From Ardenticatena maritima (GTDB taxonomy: Bacteria; Chloroflexota; Anaerolineae; Ardenticatenales; Ardenticatenaceae), in contig NZ_LGKN01000006.1 in the NCBI RefSeq assembly GCF_001306175.1, forward strand, positions 248,001 to 312,000: a stretch of DNA of 64,000 bases. The letters run 5' to 3'. Both the position numbers and the translations under genes were made by a program. Shown in pieces: positions 25,293 to 35,300 of the stretch. A model generated the notes under the pieces. It saw only the letters and a list, made by a program, of their open reading frames with translations. It had not been told where the DNA came from and did no database searches. Each line of letters begins with the position of its first letter. Within the stretch, counting starts at the first letter, position 1.

Positions 25293-26276
25293 ATGTCGTA
25301 CACGCACCGCCCTTCACGAACCAGCGAACCGACCCATCCCCCACTCGATGATGTGCTCTGGCCGCACGAGGTCTTGCAGCCACTCCCGCCGCCGCCGCGA
25401 CGCCGACAACGCCGCAGTTGCCTGGGATGCCTGGGACGCTGGGGGTTGACGCTCCTTGCATTCATCCTGCTCACGGGCGCGCTGAGCGCGCTGGTCTATT
25501 GGCAAGTCCTCGTACACCGCGGTCCCGTGCATGTGCTCGTCCTGGGGATTGACCAGCGCCCTGGGGAAAACGGTCCCTTCCGCACCGATACGATGCTGCT
25601 GGTGCGCTTCAACCCGGCGACACGCCGCATTGCACTGCTCTCCATCCCGCGCGATCTCTGGGTGGACATCCCCACGGTGGGGGAAAACCGTATCAACACA
25701 GCGCACTTCTTCGGCGGTCCAGACCTGGCGCGCCAAACGGTTCAGCAAACCCTGGGGGTGGCGGTGCATTACTACGTGGTGGTCAATTTTGACGGGTTTA
25801 CGCAGATTATTGACGCAATGGGGGGCATTGACGTGGATGTTCCCGAAACGCTACACGATGAGAACTACCCCACCGAAGACTACGGGGTGACGACCATCCA
25901 CATTGAAGCCGGTCCCCATCACATGGACGGGCGCACAGCGCTCATCTACGCCCGTTCGCGCTACAGCACCAACGACTTCGACCGCGCCCAGCGCCAACAG
26001 CAGATTTTGGCGGCGATGAAAGCCCGTTTGCAGCAACCGGGCGCGTGGTGGCGGCTTCCCCGTGTGGCGCAAGCCGTCTTCAATGCGGTCGAAAGCGATA
26101 TTCCCCAGCGTGAATGGGTTGCGCTGGGCGTGATTGCCTTGCGAGCCAAGACGATTGAGCGGCTGGCGATTGGTCCCGACCAGGTGACGCCATACATCAC
26201 CGCCAACGGCGCGTATGTCCTTCTTCCCAACTGGGACGCCATCAACGAGGTGGTACATGCCTTTTTGCGTCAATAA
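25293..26276 (+). CDS. LytR-CpsA-Psr (LCP) family glycopolymer transferase
   Basis: 327 residues. A proline- and arginine-rich cytoplasmic N-terminus, one membrane span (about 48-70), then the extracellular LCP domain. Hallmarks are VLVLGIDQRPGE, RTDTMLLVRFNP, SIPRDLWVDIP (conserved Arg-Asp), and YARSRYSTNDFDRAQRQQ (about 226-243). LCP enzymes transfer undecaprenyl-linked glycopolymers to peptidoglycan or other cell-wall acceptors. ATG 25293 is chosen; a TTG 9 bases upstream, overlapping the previous stop, is possible. It is co-directional with the degenerate asparagine-synthetase homologue 30 bp downstream, which suggests an envelope-related unit. Confidence 0.9.
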   Translation: MSYTHRPSRTSEPTHPPLDDVLWPHEVLQPLPPPPRRRQRRSCLGCLGRWGLTLLAFILLTGALSALVYWQVLVHRGPVHVLVLGIDQRPGENGPFRTDTMLLVRFNPATRRIALLSIPRDLWVDIPTVGENRINTAHFFGGPDLARQTVQQTLGVAVHYYVVVNFDGFTQIIDAMGGIDVDVPETLHDENYPTEDYGVTTIHIEAGPHHMDGRTALIYARSRYSTNDFDRAQRQQQILAAMKARLQQPGAWWRLPRVAQAVFNAVESDIPQREWVALGVIALRAKTIERLAIGPDQVTPYITANGAYVLLPNWDAINEVVHAFLRQ

Positions 26277-26306
26277 ACATCACGCTATCCGTGGAGCGAT
26301 GAACGC

Positions 26307-28052
26307 ATGACGTGGGCGCTTCGCTGGATGCCCGACGGCGCGCCGCCCCCTCAGCAACTCGACGCCATCGCGCCGGGCTTGGGGGTGCTGGGGCGTCCCA
26401 TTCGCCATGCAAGCGGCTGGCTGTTGGTGGGCAACGCACGGCTTGACACACGCCACGACCTGGCGCGCCGCTTGGGGTGTCCCCCCCAAGCGCGCGATGA
26501 AGAGGTCTTGCTGGCGGCGTATCACGCATGGGGGGAAGCGGCGTTCCAGCGGATACGGGGCGAGTGGTCGGCAGCGCTGTGGATACCTGAGGAGCGGCGT
26601 CTGGTGCTTGCCCGCGACGCCTTTGGGGTGCGCCCGCTCTTTTTCGCCATGTTGCCCAAAGGCGGTCTGGTTGCCGCAGACCGTATCGAAGCCGTCATCG
26701 CCCTGCTTCACACATTCCCGCGCCCCAACTGGGCTTACTTGCACGACATCATCACCGGCGAAGCCTGGCGCACGCGTGTGGAAACAGCGTGGCACGGCGT
26801 CTATCGGTTGCCCGGCGGCTTCGTGCTGGAAGCCGCACCACGCGCCGAGCGCCCCCATCGCGTTTACTGGTTCGGTGAGCAGAGCACTACGCCCCCCACC
26901 CGACTGGAAGAAGCGGCGGGGCTTGCCCGCATGCTGTTTGAAGAAGCCGTGCGCACTCGCCTGGAACAGGGTGCGGCGCTTCCCCTGCATGGCGATTTGG
27001 CTTCAGCCGTGCTGGCGGGTACAGCGGCACGCTTGCACCAAGCGGGGAGCGCCCCTTCCACCACATGGCTACGCTGGCACACCGCCCCCACACACGCCGC
27101 CGAAACAGACCTGGCCACTCTTGAGCGCCGCTTCCCGCATGAGACCCTGCGCATTGCCCACGACCCGCTCGACTTCACGCCCGCGGTATGGTCGCTGTTA
27201 GGCAACGCCCCACTCTTCGAGCCGCTGTGGGACCCCCTGTTGGCGGCGTACACCGTGCTTGCCGCACGCGCCCGCGAGCATGGCATACGCGCGCTGGTCT
27301 GGAGCGACGGCGGGGCAGCAGTCCTCGGCGGCATGACCTACACGCACGGCACCTTCCTGCGCGACTGGGCGGTCTGGCAATGGCCGCTGGAACTCTGGAA
27401 AGCATACCGGGCAGGGCACGCGACACCTGGTCGCCATGTGCGGCAGGCGCTTTTTCCTGAACGGGTGGCGCGGCTCTTCGGCCGACGCCACACACTCATC
27501 CCACCATCTTCAGATACAACGCCCACCTGGGGCGGCAAGCAGATCTTGGCAGCGCTTCTCGCCCCCCACATGACGCATCGCCTGGAATTTTTGCACCTGT
27601 TGCGCCTGCGGCTCGGGCTTGACACGCAGGTCCCCTTTCTTGATGCGCGCTTTGTCGAGTACATGGCAAGCCTGCCGTCGCCCCTGCTGGCACGGCGTGG
27701 GACACCGGGCTGGTTAGCGCGTCTGGCGTTTGCCGACCGTGTGCCGCTTTCCCTGCGCGAAGCCCCAACCGCGCTCACGCCCCCCGCCTTGCGTGGCGTT
27801 GTGCTCCACCCAGAGGCGTTCGCCCACGTGCGCGATATGCTGCAACATGAGCAATTGCACAGAGTGATGCCCGGCGCATTGCGTGCGCGCGTCCAGTCCT
27901 TTGTCGAAACTTCACAGCCGCAACACCTCTGGCTCGACCCAACTCTGTTTGCGCTGGTGGCAGTCGCCGCCTGGCTGCACACCTATGAAGAGAGCACGCG
28001 CCACCCCGCCGCCTTCAAAGCCCTGGCGTTGAAGCACAACATGCCCACATAG
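26307..28052 (+). CDS. Asparagine synthetase-like protein lacking catalytic residues
   Basis: 581 residues with the two-domain AsnB layout. The N-terminal Ntn-glutaminase fold is recognisable (VGNARLDTRHDL, RGEWSAALW, LARDAFGVRPLFF), but the protein starts MTWALR with no Cys at position 2, so it cannot release ammonia from glutamine. In the synthetase domain the SGGLDSS pyrophosphate loop has become HGDLASA (228-234), and the SGEGADE motif has become SDGGAAV (333-339). VPFLDARFVEYMASLP near the C-terminus is retained. It therefore looks like a scaffold or binding pseudoenzyme rather than a synthetase. Lasso-peptide cyclases are also AsnB-like, but no precursor or leader-peptidase gene is nearby. 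Confidence 0.8.
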   Translation: MTWALRWMPDGAPPPQQLDAIAPGLGVLGRPIRHASGWLLVGNARLDTRHDLARRLGCPPQARDEEVLLAAYHAWGEAAFQRIRGEWSAALWIPEERRLVLARDAFGVRPLFFAMLPKGGLVAADRIEAVIALLHTFPRPNWAYLHDIITGEAWRTRVETAWHGVYRLPGGFVLEAAPRAERPHRVYWFGEQSTTPPTRLEEAAGLARMLFEEAVRTRLEQGAALPLHGDLASAVLAGTAARLHQAGSAPSTTWLRWHTAPTHAAETDLATLERRFPHETLRIAHDPLDFTPAVWSLLGNAPLFEPLWDPLLAAYTVLAARAREHGIRALVWSDGGAAVLGGMTYTHGTFLRDWAVWQWPLELWKAYRAGHATPGRHVRQALFPERVARLFGRRHTLIPPSSDTTPTWGGKQILAALLAPHMTHRLEFLHLLRLRLGLDTQVPFLDARFVEYMASLPSPLLARRGTPGWLARLAFADRVPLSLREAPTALTPPALRGVVLHPEAFAHVRDMLQHEQLHRVMPGALRARVQSFVETSQPQHLWLDPTLFALVAVAAWLHTYEESTRHPAAFKALALKHNMPT

Positions 28053-28123
28053 GCTTGTGAGATTGCCGCCATCGCCATATACTGGCACCACCGCAGAACA
28101 CCCAACACAAGGATGAACCCAGC

Positions 28124-29197
28124 ATGTGGAAGAGACCACGGCGAGGTGCACGCCAATTGAAGCCAACAGGGCACGGGCAACGTGGCTCACGCTCGCCTTT
28201 GCTCTTGTGGAGTCTCGCGCTGGCGCTGAGCATGGTGGGCTTGTTTGTGCTGATGCTGGTTGCCACAGGCACACATGCCGCCCCCCCAGCCGAGGTGGAT
28301 TTGATTCTCTTTCAAGGCGCTTGGGAAGACGACGGCGTCCACCTGGTCTGGATTACCGGCTCGGAAGAAAACCACATGGCGTTTTATCTCTACCGCTACA
28401 CCGACACCCTTCCTCTGGAAGATGTCTATTTTGAAGCCGACCTGGTGGAGTATTTTCCCGCCTTCTCAGCGTGCCAACCGGTCAGCGGCAACACCTACAC
28501 CTACGTGGATACCGATGTAGACCCTGCGGAAGGTGTGTACCACTACTGGTTAGAGAGCATTGATTGCAATGGCGAAGGTTCGATTGGCGGTGACGCCTAC
28601 ATTGTGGTGCAGTGGCGCGGCGGCGGCGATACGACACCGACGGCGTCTCCAACACCAGGCGCGAGCGCAACCGCGACAGCCACAAGCACATCCACACCAA
28701 CCCCCTCGCCGTCAGTCTCACCGACGCCAACGCCCTCACCCAGCCCAATCATCACCAACACCATGACACCGACACCCACGGAGACGCCAGCCCTCACACC
28801 GACGCCCACCAGCACACAGGCGTCTACCGTCACGCCAACCTCACCCGCTTCACCCGAATCGGCGACACCCACTCCCACCAGCACGCCCACCGTGCTCCCA
28901 TCATCGCCCACGCCCACGCTGATTGTACCGCCCACGCGCACGCCCCCCGCATCGGCGCCAACCGCGTCGGCAACGCTTCCGCCACTGGCGGTCGTGCCCA
29001 CGCGCCCATCCCTGCTGGAAGCCCCGCTGACAGCGACCTTGCTGGTCGAACCGCCTTCGCTGCTTGTCGCCGAATCGCCGCGCACGGATTGGGTGGCGTT
29101 GGTGGGCAACCTGCTTCTGGCGGCGTTTGTCGCCGCATGGGGTGGTTTGCTGGTGTTGTGGATACGTGTTTGGCGCGGGGAAGGGAAAGATGTTTGA
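28124..29197 (+). CDS. Membrane-anchored surface protein with Thr/Pro-rich stalk
   Basis: 357 residues. A basic N-terminus and one hydrophobic segment (about 28-50) act as signal or anchor. A compact domain (about 55-165) reads like a fibronectin/Ig-type beta-sandwich (VHLVWITGSEENHMAFYLYR, YHYWLESIDCNGEGS). A Thr/Pro/Ser stalk runs from about 170 to 310. A second membrane span (about 325-347) ends in a basic tail GEGKDV. The topology suggests display of the domain outside the cell. No catalytic motif is visible. The -35 box of the tRNA-Gly promoter overlaps its stop codon. Confidence 0.75.
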   Translation: MWKRPRRGARQLKPTGHGQRGSRSPLLLWSLALALSMVGLFVLMLVATGTHAAPPAEVDLILFQGAWEDDGVHLVWITGSEENHMAFYLYRYTDTLPLEDVYFEADLVEYFPAFSACQPVSGNTYTYVDTDVDPAEGVYHYWLESIDCNGEGSIGGDAYIVVQWRGGGDTTPTASPTPGASATATATSTSTPTPSPSVSPTPTPSPSPIITNTMTPTPTETPALTPTPTSTQASTVTPTSPASPESATPTPTSTPTVLPSSPTPTLIVPPTRTPPASAPTASATLPPLAVVPTRPSLLEAPLTATLLVEPPSLLVAESPRTDWVALVGNLLLAAFVAAWGGLLVLWIRVWRGEGKDV

Positions 29198-29221
29198 CAC
29201 ACTTCGCGACCAGCGTATAAT
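29194..29221 (+). promoter_or_regulatory. Consensus sigma70 promoter for tRNA-Gly
   Basis: TTGACA (29194-29199), 16-bp spacer, TATAAT (29216-29221), both hexamers exact. The tRNA begins 14 bp further on. Confidence 0.9.
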
Positions 29222-29234
29222 AAGAGCGGCTCAT

Positions 29235-29306
29235 GCGGGCGTAGTTCAGTGGTAGAACGTCAGCTTCCCAAGCTGAATGTCGCCGGTTCGAATCCGGTCG
29301 CCCGCT
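29235..29306 (+). tRNA. tRNA-Gly (anticodon CCC)
   Basis: 72 nt folding into a full cloverleaf: acceptor GCGGGCG/CGCCCGC, D-arm GTTC/GAAC, anticodon stem TCAGC/GCTGA with loop TTCCCAA (anticodon CCC, reads GGG), variable ATGTC, and T-arm GCCGG/CCGGT with loop TTCGAAT. The discriminator is T, and no CCA is encoded. It has its own consensus promoter and terminator. Confidence 0.97.
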
Positions 29307-29310
29307 CTGA

Positions 29311-29339
29311 AACGCCAGGCAACGCGCCTGGCGTTTTGC
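29311..29339 (+). terminator. Terminator of tRNA-Gly
   Basis: AACGCCAGGC / GCCTGGCGTT, a 10-bp stem with a 5-nt loop, followed by TTGCTTTGG, 5 bp after the tRNA. Confidence 0.85.
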
Positions 29340-29350
29340 TTTGGAAAAAC

Positions 29351-29379
29351 AAACCGCCCCCCGCATTGGGGGGCGGTTT
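29351..29379 (-). terminator. Terminator of the alpha-2-macroglobulin operon
   Basis: A 12-bp perfect stem AAACCGCCCCCC / GGGGGGCGGTTT with a 5-nt loop. On the minus strand GTTTTTCC follows, 20 bp past the macroglobulin stop; on the plus strand TTTTG also follows. Confidence 0.85.
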
Positions 29380-29398
29380 TGCGTGCCTGGCGCGCCGC

Positions 29399-32300
29399 TT
29401 ATTCGCCAATGGCGACCTGCATACTGGCGCTGCGCCCAAAGACTTCGGGGTGATACATTTCATACGCCACCGCCGGCAACGCTGTGAACGTACCGGCTTG
29501 CGTGACGCGCGCCAGATAGGTGTATTCATAGGTTCCACGCCGCAGAACCGTCTTGAACAGCGCCACCTTCTCATCGCGAATCTCCGAGCGCGTCCAATCG
29601 CCATACCAGAAGCGACTGCGCGAATCCAGGCGCTGCCCACGCGGCCCTTCGGCGACTTGTGAACTGGTCAACAGCGATGGGTCAATCGCTTCAAAACCAG
29701 CCGGCAACGGGTCTTCCAGGATGAAGTAGGAGAGCGTTGTCGGCGCGACCACCGTCAAGCGCACCATCACCACATCGCCCACACGCAACGCCTCGGGGTT
29801 GACTTCGACGCCGGTGCTTTCAAACGTGAACGGGTCTGCCAATTCGTAGCGGCGCGAGACGGCGATACCACGTTCCAGCGGCGGCACGGTTTCGATGTTC
29901 GAGAAGTATTCAACCCATGCCGCATAGTAGAGCCGCCCCGGACCATCGTCAGTGCGGGCGATCACCAACTCGTTGGCTTCATCCAACAGCAAATCCTTGA
30001 TAGCGCGTTCCAAACGGCGCGGTTCCAGCAGATTGTCGCGCGAGACGTGTTCTTCCAGCAACACCTCGTCATTGAGCGTGACGCGGTAGGCAAAATCGGC
30101 TTGCAACTCGCCGCTGGCGACCATGTAGTCGGTCAACGCCATCACCGCCCACGCCGTTGTTTGGGTGGTCTCCCACGCTTTGGCGCGCCGCACGTTCATC
30201 AACCAGCGCACGGTTTCGGGAATGAGCATGTGGTTCGGGCGCGTCTTCACCAGCGCATCCAACACCAGCGCCGTTGTGCGCTGGCTGCTATCCATCGCCA
30301 GCGCGTCGGGGTCGCTTTCTTCCCAGTGCGCCCCGGTTGCGCTCATCAACGCCCGCCCGGTGAGCATCGTCACCAGCGATTGCACACGCTCGGCTTGCTC
30401 ATCGCCCGCATGCGCCAGCGCCATCGTCAGGAAGGCGAGCCCGTCGTTGCCCAACAGGTCCCGCTTGTCGTAGAGCGCCACCAGCCGCCCGGTATCCACG
30501 TCGCCCCGCTCGGCGAGCACGTAGAGGATGAAGGCGCGTGTATCGAGCACAAAGGGGCGTTCGTCGTTGCTGGTGCGTTCCACCACATTCGTCAAGTAGG
30601 ATTGGGCGCGCTCCAACACACGGTCGGGCACGTTGAACCCGGCTTCCTTGGCGTAATGCAAGCCCAACAGCGCGTAAGCCGTCAGCCAGGGGCGGCTTCC
30701 TTCGGGATACCACCAGCCCCATCCGCCATCGCGGTTTTGAGTGTGGATGAGCCGCTGGACCGCCAGGTTGATGTTGGCGCGCAACGATGGTTCAAGGTCG
30801 GTGCGCACCAAGCCCGCATCGTGCAGGGCGCGATACGTCATGATGTTGGGCAAGAAGGAACTGACAACCTGCTCCGAGCACGCATACGGATACGTGCGCA
30901 GGTACTCCAACGATGATTGCGTCAACCCGGCGAGCGAGGGCGCAATTTCAACGGTCAACCCGCCTTGGGTCGGGTCGGTGTCCGGCGGCAGGATGAAGCG
31001 TTCCACAACCTGCCCCTGGCGCACCTGCCCGGCGGTTGCCACCACGCTGGGGGTGGTGCGGTGATAGACCGGCACGGTCAACGCGACCGCATCTTCATAG
31101 CCGGGAGCGACCGCGTGGAAGAGCATCCGCGCGGTTTCCCCATACGGCACGTCCACCTCGAACAGCGCCGTTTGCGCACTGTTCGGCTGAATGACCACCT
31201 GGCGCGTCGTCTCGCCTGCGACGGTCAGCCCCTCAGCCGAGAACGCCACGGTTGTCGTCAAGGGTTCGCTCGTGTTGTTGTGGACGATGGCTTTGAGCAG
31301 CGCATGGTCGCCCACGACGAAGAAACGCGGCGCGACGGGACGCACGAAGAAGATTCGCGTGGTCAGGGTTTCGTAGGTCGTCTGCGCCACACGCCCATCT
31401 TGCGTAACGCCACGCACCGCCAGCACCCACGTCGTCAAGTTGTCGGGCAACGTCACGCTGAAACGGACTTCGCCGCGCTCGTCGGTACGCAAATCGGCTT
31501 GCCAGAAGGCGGTTTCCTGGAAGTTTTCGCGCACGTTCAAAGGCAGCGCCATACCGCCGCCACCGCCACCGCCCCCTTTCGCCTCGGGAGCCAGGTCGCG
31601 CGAGACGATGTCCACGTTGATGAACAGGGAGCCGCCTGTCTGAATGCTCAACGGGCGCTTGTCGTAGAACGTCTTCATCAAATCAGGGTTGGGGTCTTCG
31701 GCGAGCGAGAGCAACGCCTTGTCAACCATGGCGGCGGAAAATTCAACATTGGGCACAGGTGCGCCGTCGTGTGTGGTCGCCCGCAAGGTAAACGTGACCG
31801 TCTGGCGCGGTTCAAAGGGTGGTTCAGGGTCCGGGATCACTTCCACCTGCAACGTCTGCTCTGTCAGGGCAACGGGCAGGTTGATGTAGCCCAGGCGAAT
31901 ATCGGGCAAATGCCCATCAGCGGCGGATTTTAGCGCCGTCACGCTCACATAGACGTTGGGCGCATCCATCGCATCGAGCGGGACTTCGATCATGGTGCTG
32001 TTGGTGGGCAGGTCAACAATCCAGGCGCGGCGTATGGTGGCGCGTTCCACCGTCACCAATGCTTTCATGCCGGTGTAGGGCGTGGGAACGAGAATGTGCG
32101 CTGTGTCGCCGGGCGCATATTCGCGCTGGTCGGCGACGAGGTCCATGCGGCGGTTGTTTTCGGTACGCCACCCAACGTAATTGCCGCTTGAAACCCAAAC
32201 GAAGGCGCGGCTACGAATTTCGCGCCCTTGCGCATCGCGCCCGGTTGCCAGCACAGTGTACACCCCGCCAAACGTGGGCGTAAACGAAACCGTGGCTTGC

Positions 32301-35300
32301 CCTTCGGCATCGGTGCGCACCCGCTCGACGCTTTCAACCGTATCGGTGAAGCGCGTCGTCCAGTATGTCGCGCCGTTTTCATCTTCCACCTGCACGGAAT
32401 ACCACTCACGGCGCGCCAACGTCAACTCGATATCGGCGTTGCCGAACGGCTCACGTTGGGGCGTCAGCGTCCGCACGTCAAAGGTGATGGGCTCGCCCAC
32501 TTCACCCACAAAGGTGCGTGCCCGCAAGCCGATGTAGAAATCGCCGGGGTGAACCACAACGCTTCCACGCCCACTGACGACGGCGTTGCTCGCATCGCTC
32601 ACGTCGGCTTCGATGGTCAGGCGCACGGCTTGCGTCGTCTCAGGGAAGATGGTCGGCACGTCGAGGTGGTACGTCCCTTGCTCATCCAATTCCGCCGAAC
32701 CAGAAGCCAGCACCTCTTGTTCTTCACGGAAGAAGAAGAAATACCAATCGCGTTCATCATCAGAATCGCGCCACGACCAGTAGCCGGGCAACCCACCATC
32801 GAAATAATAAGGGGCTTGCAAAATGCGCCAGTTGACGCGCCCATTGGCAACCGCACCGCCAAAAAAGTAGTTGGCTTGAATGGTCGCGCTCAACGGTTCG
32901 CCCTGTTTGACTTCGGGCGCCGCGGGCGTCACCTGCACTTCAAATTCGGGCAGGCGATATTCGATGACGCCAAACGTGCCCCATATCCGATCGTAGCCAT
33001 CACCCAACGCCAACTCTATGCTATAACTGCCCAACGGTGCATCGGCGTTCAACTCAAATTCGCCGGAGAATGTGCCAAAAGGCGAGAGGGTGATTTGGCG
33101 GCGTTCCAGCGTTTCGCGTTGCGGGTCCAAAATTGTCAGCAACGCGGTTTCGCCCGCCAGCGGGGTGTAGATGGCGTCCTGGTCGCTCCACACAACACCG
33201 CGGAAATAGACGCGCTGCCCAGGGCGGTAAATCGGGCGGTCGGTGTAAATAGTGCCGCGCAGAGGGGGAAGCGACAAATCCCGGTCAATGTTGAAGAGCC
33301 ACGGCTCGGCGCCTTCATACCAATCAGACGAGGTCAGCCCCACCGGACGACCGTCTGCATCCAGCACAACCGCCCACACCGTCTCCCATCCGATGCGTGT
33401 CTCATCAAACGTGAGATGCAGCAAGCCGTCTTCGTCGGTCTCGCCTTCGCCGATGCGTGCCATTTTTTCACGTTGAGCGTAGAGTTTGACATGCAAGCCG
33501 CTTGCCGAAGCGCCATCCGCCAGGTTCGTCACCCAGACCAGCGCATCTTGCGGCCCCACTTTGAGCAACACGTTGTAAGGCGAAACCACCGCGAAACGGT
33601 TGTCGTGCTCCACCTCTTTGAGGGTGCCATCATCTAGCGTGCGGTAGGCTGTGGCGCTGAACACGTACAGCCCCGGTTCCAAAGCGCCCTCTGGGGGCAC
33701 ACGCGTTTTATAAAGGTTGGCTTCGTTCCGTGGAGATTGCGACGTGTCCAGCGTCCAGGTCGCTACCGGTTCCTGGTCGGTGGCAAATGGATTATTGAGA
33801 TTCCAGAACGAGTTGACCAGGTTGAAAAATTGGTTCTCCGAAAGCGCGTACACGTTCATTTCCACGCGCTCGACATTGCGCACGCGCACAATCTGCACGG
33901 TATCGGTGACGGTGCTGAACATGGCAAAGCGGTAATCCGCGCCAATCAATTCGACGAGCGGGGGCAAATCTTCGACGCGGAAGGTAAACCGCACGGGTTC
34001 TTCCAGCCGGTCGCCATAGATGGAAGCGGCTGTCGTGCCGATGGTCATCGTGTACACCTGCCCCGCTTCCCATCCGCTATGCGGTCGCAGTGTATAGCGC
34101 CAGCGCCGCGTTTCATGGGGGGCAAACATGGTATCCAGCCAGTATTTGCCGGGGTCGGGTGTGATGGTAATGGCGCTACGCAACGCTTCCAGGTCCATCG
34201 GCGCGTTGAATGCCAGTTGGATGGGTTCGTAGGGCTTGATGCTTTTGCCCTCGGGGAAGCCAATCACGCGGGGCACAGGCGCGACATGCCGCTCCTCCGT
34301 GAAGGTCTTGCGCATGACGCCACCCACACGCCCCAGCGCACCATCCAACACCATGATGCTGATTTTTTCTCCATACGGATAGGGCGCTTGGGGACGCACA
34401 ACCAACGTATCCTCCGCCGGCCATTCCAGGCTGACCGGTAAAGGTTCACCATTCACCACGCGCTGGACGCGCAGATGCTCAGCCACCGATGCAGCGTCCA
34501 TGGGATGCGAGAAGACAATCGTGATGGGCGATGTTGCCCCAATCATGGGGGTTTCGGGCAGAAGTTGCACCACATGCGGCCCTTCGGTGATGAAGTGCCA
34601 TGTAAACGGTTCTGCCAGCACCGTGCCCACCGTGTCGGTCAAGCCGGCGGGGACGGTGACGGTGTAGGTCTGCCCAATGCGCAAGGGTTCATCGGGTGAA
34701 AAGACGAAGTAGGACGTCGAGACCCACTCGCCCGTGCCTTCCAAAGGCGGGTCAATGGTGAGCGGGACAGGCAACCCCGCTTGTTGGGCAATGCCCACCA
34801 GCGGCACCACCGGATGGTTGAATTTGACCGCGATGAAGGTTTCATCGGGGTCGGTGGGCACGTCCACCGTGCCGGGCTCGGGGATCACGCTTTCAACATG
34901 CAGGCTCGAAAGTGTGGTGAACGTGGCGCGGTATTCGGCAAGCGAGCGTGCCGCCACACCGGTTGGCTCGATGACAATTTCATACGTGGTATCGGGTGCA
35001 AGCGCCGTTGTGGGCGTGAACACCAGGCGCGTTTCGGTTTCCCACGCCAGCACGCCTTCCACTTCCTGCCCGCTTTCGGCATCGCGCACGCTGAACGCTT
35101 CGGCAAATGCGTCAGGGTCGTCAGGCGGGGCGCTCAATATGACGGTGATGGACGTTCCCACATCAACCTCAGCCGCGCCGTCAAAGGGGATGCTTGCCAA
35201 AACGCCCACGCCCGCCGTGGTGAACGACCATTCAAGCGGTTCATCCAGCGCGATGCCGGGCGCAATGGATGGGTCGAGGCGTACCGTGTAGGTTGTGCCG

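Noticed and set aside
24403-28052. Lasso-peptide or other RiPP cluster suggested by the AsnB-like gene
   Set aside because: No precursor peptide, PqqD-like recognition element or leader peptidase is present, and the AsnB-like active site is lost.
28636-29000. Tandem DNA repeat or CRISPR-like array
   Set aside because: The repeats are irregular, have no spacer structure and stay in one reading frame, so they are protein low complexity.
28597-29202. Val/Gly-repeat frame on the minus strand (elastin-like)
   Set aside because: It is the complement of the Thr/Pro codon repeats of the surface protein, so the repeat is an artefact of the other strand.
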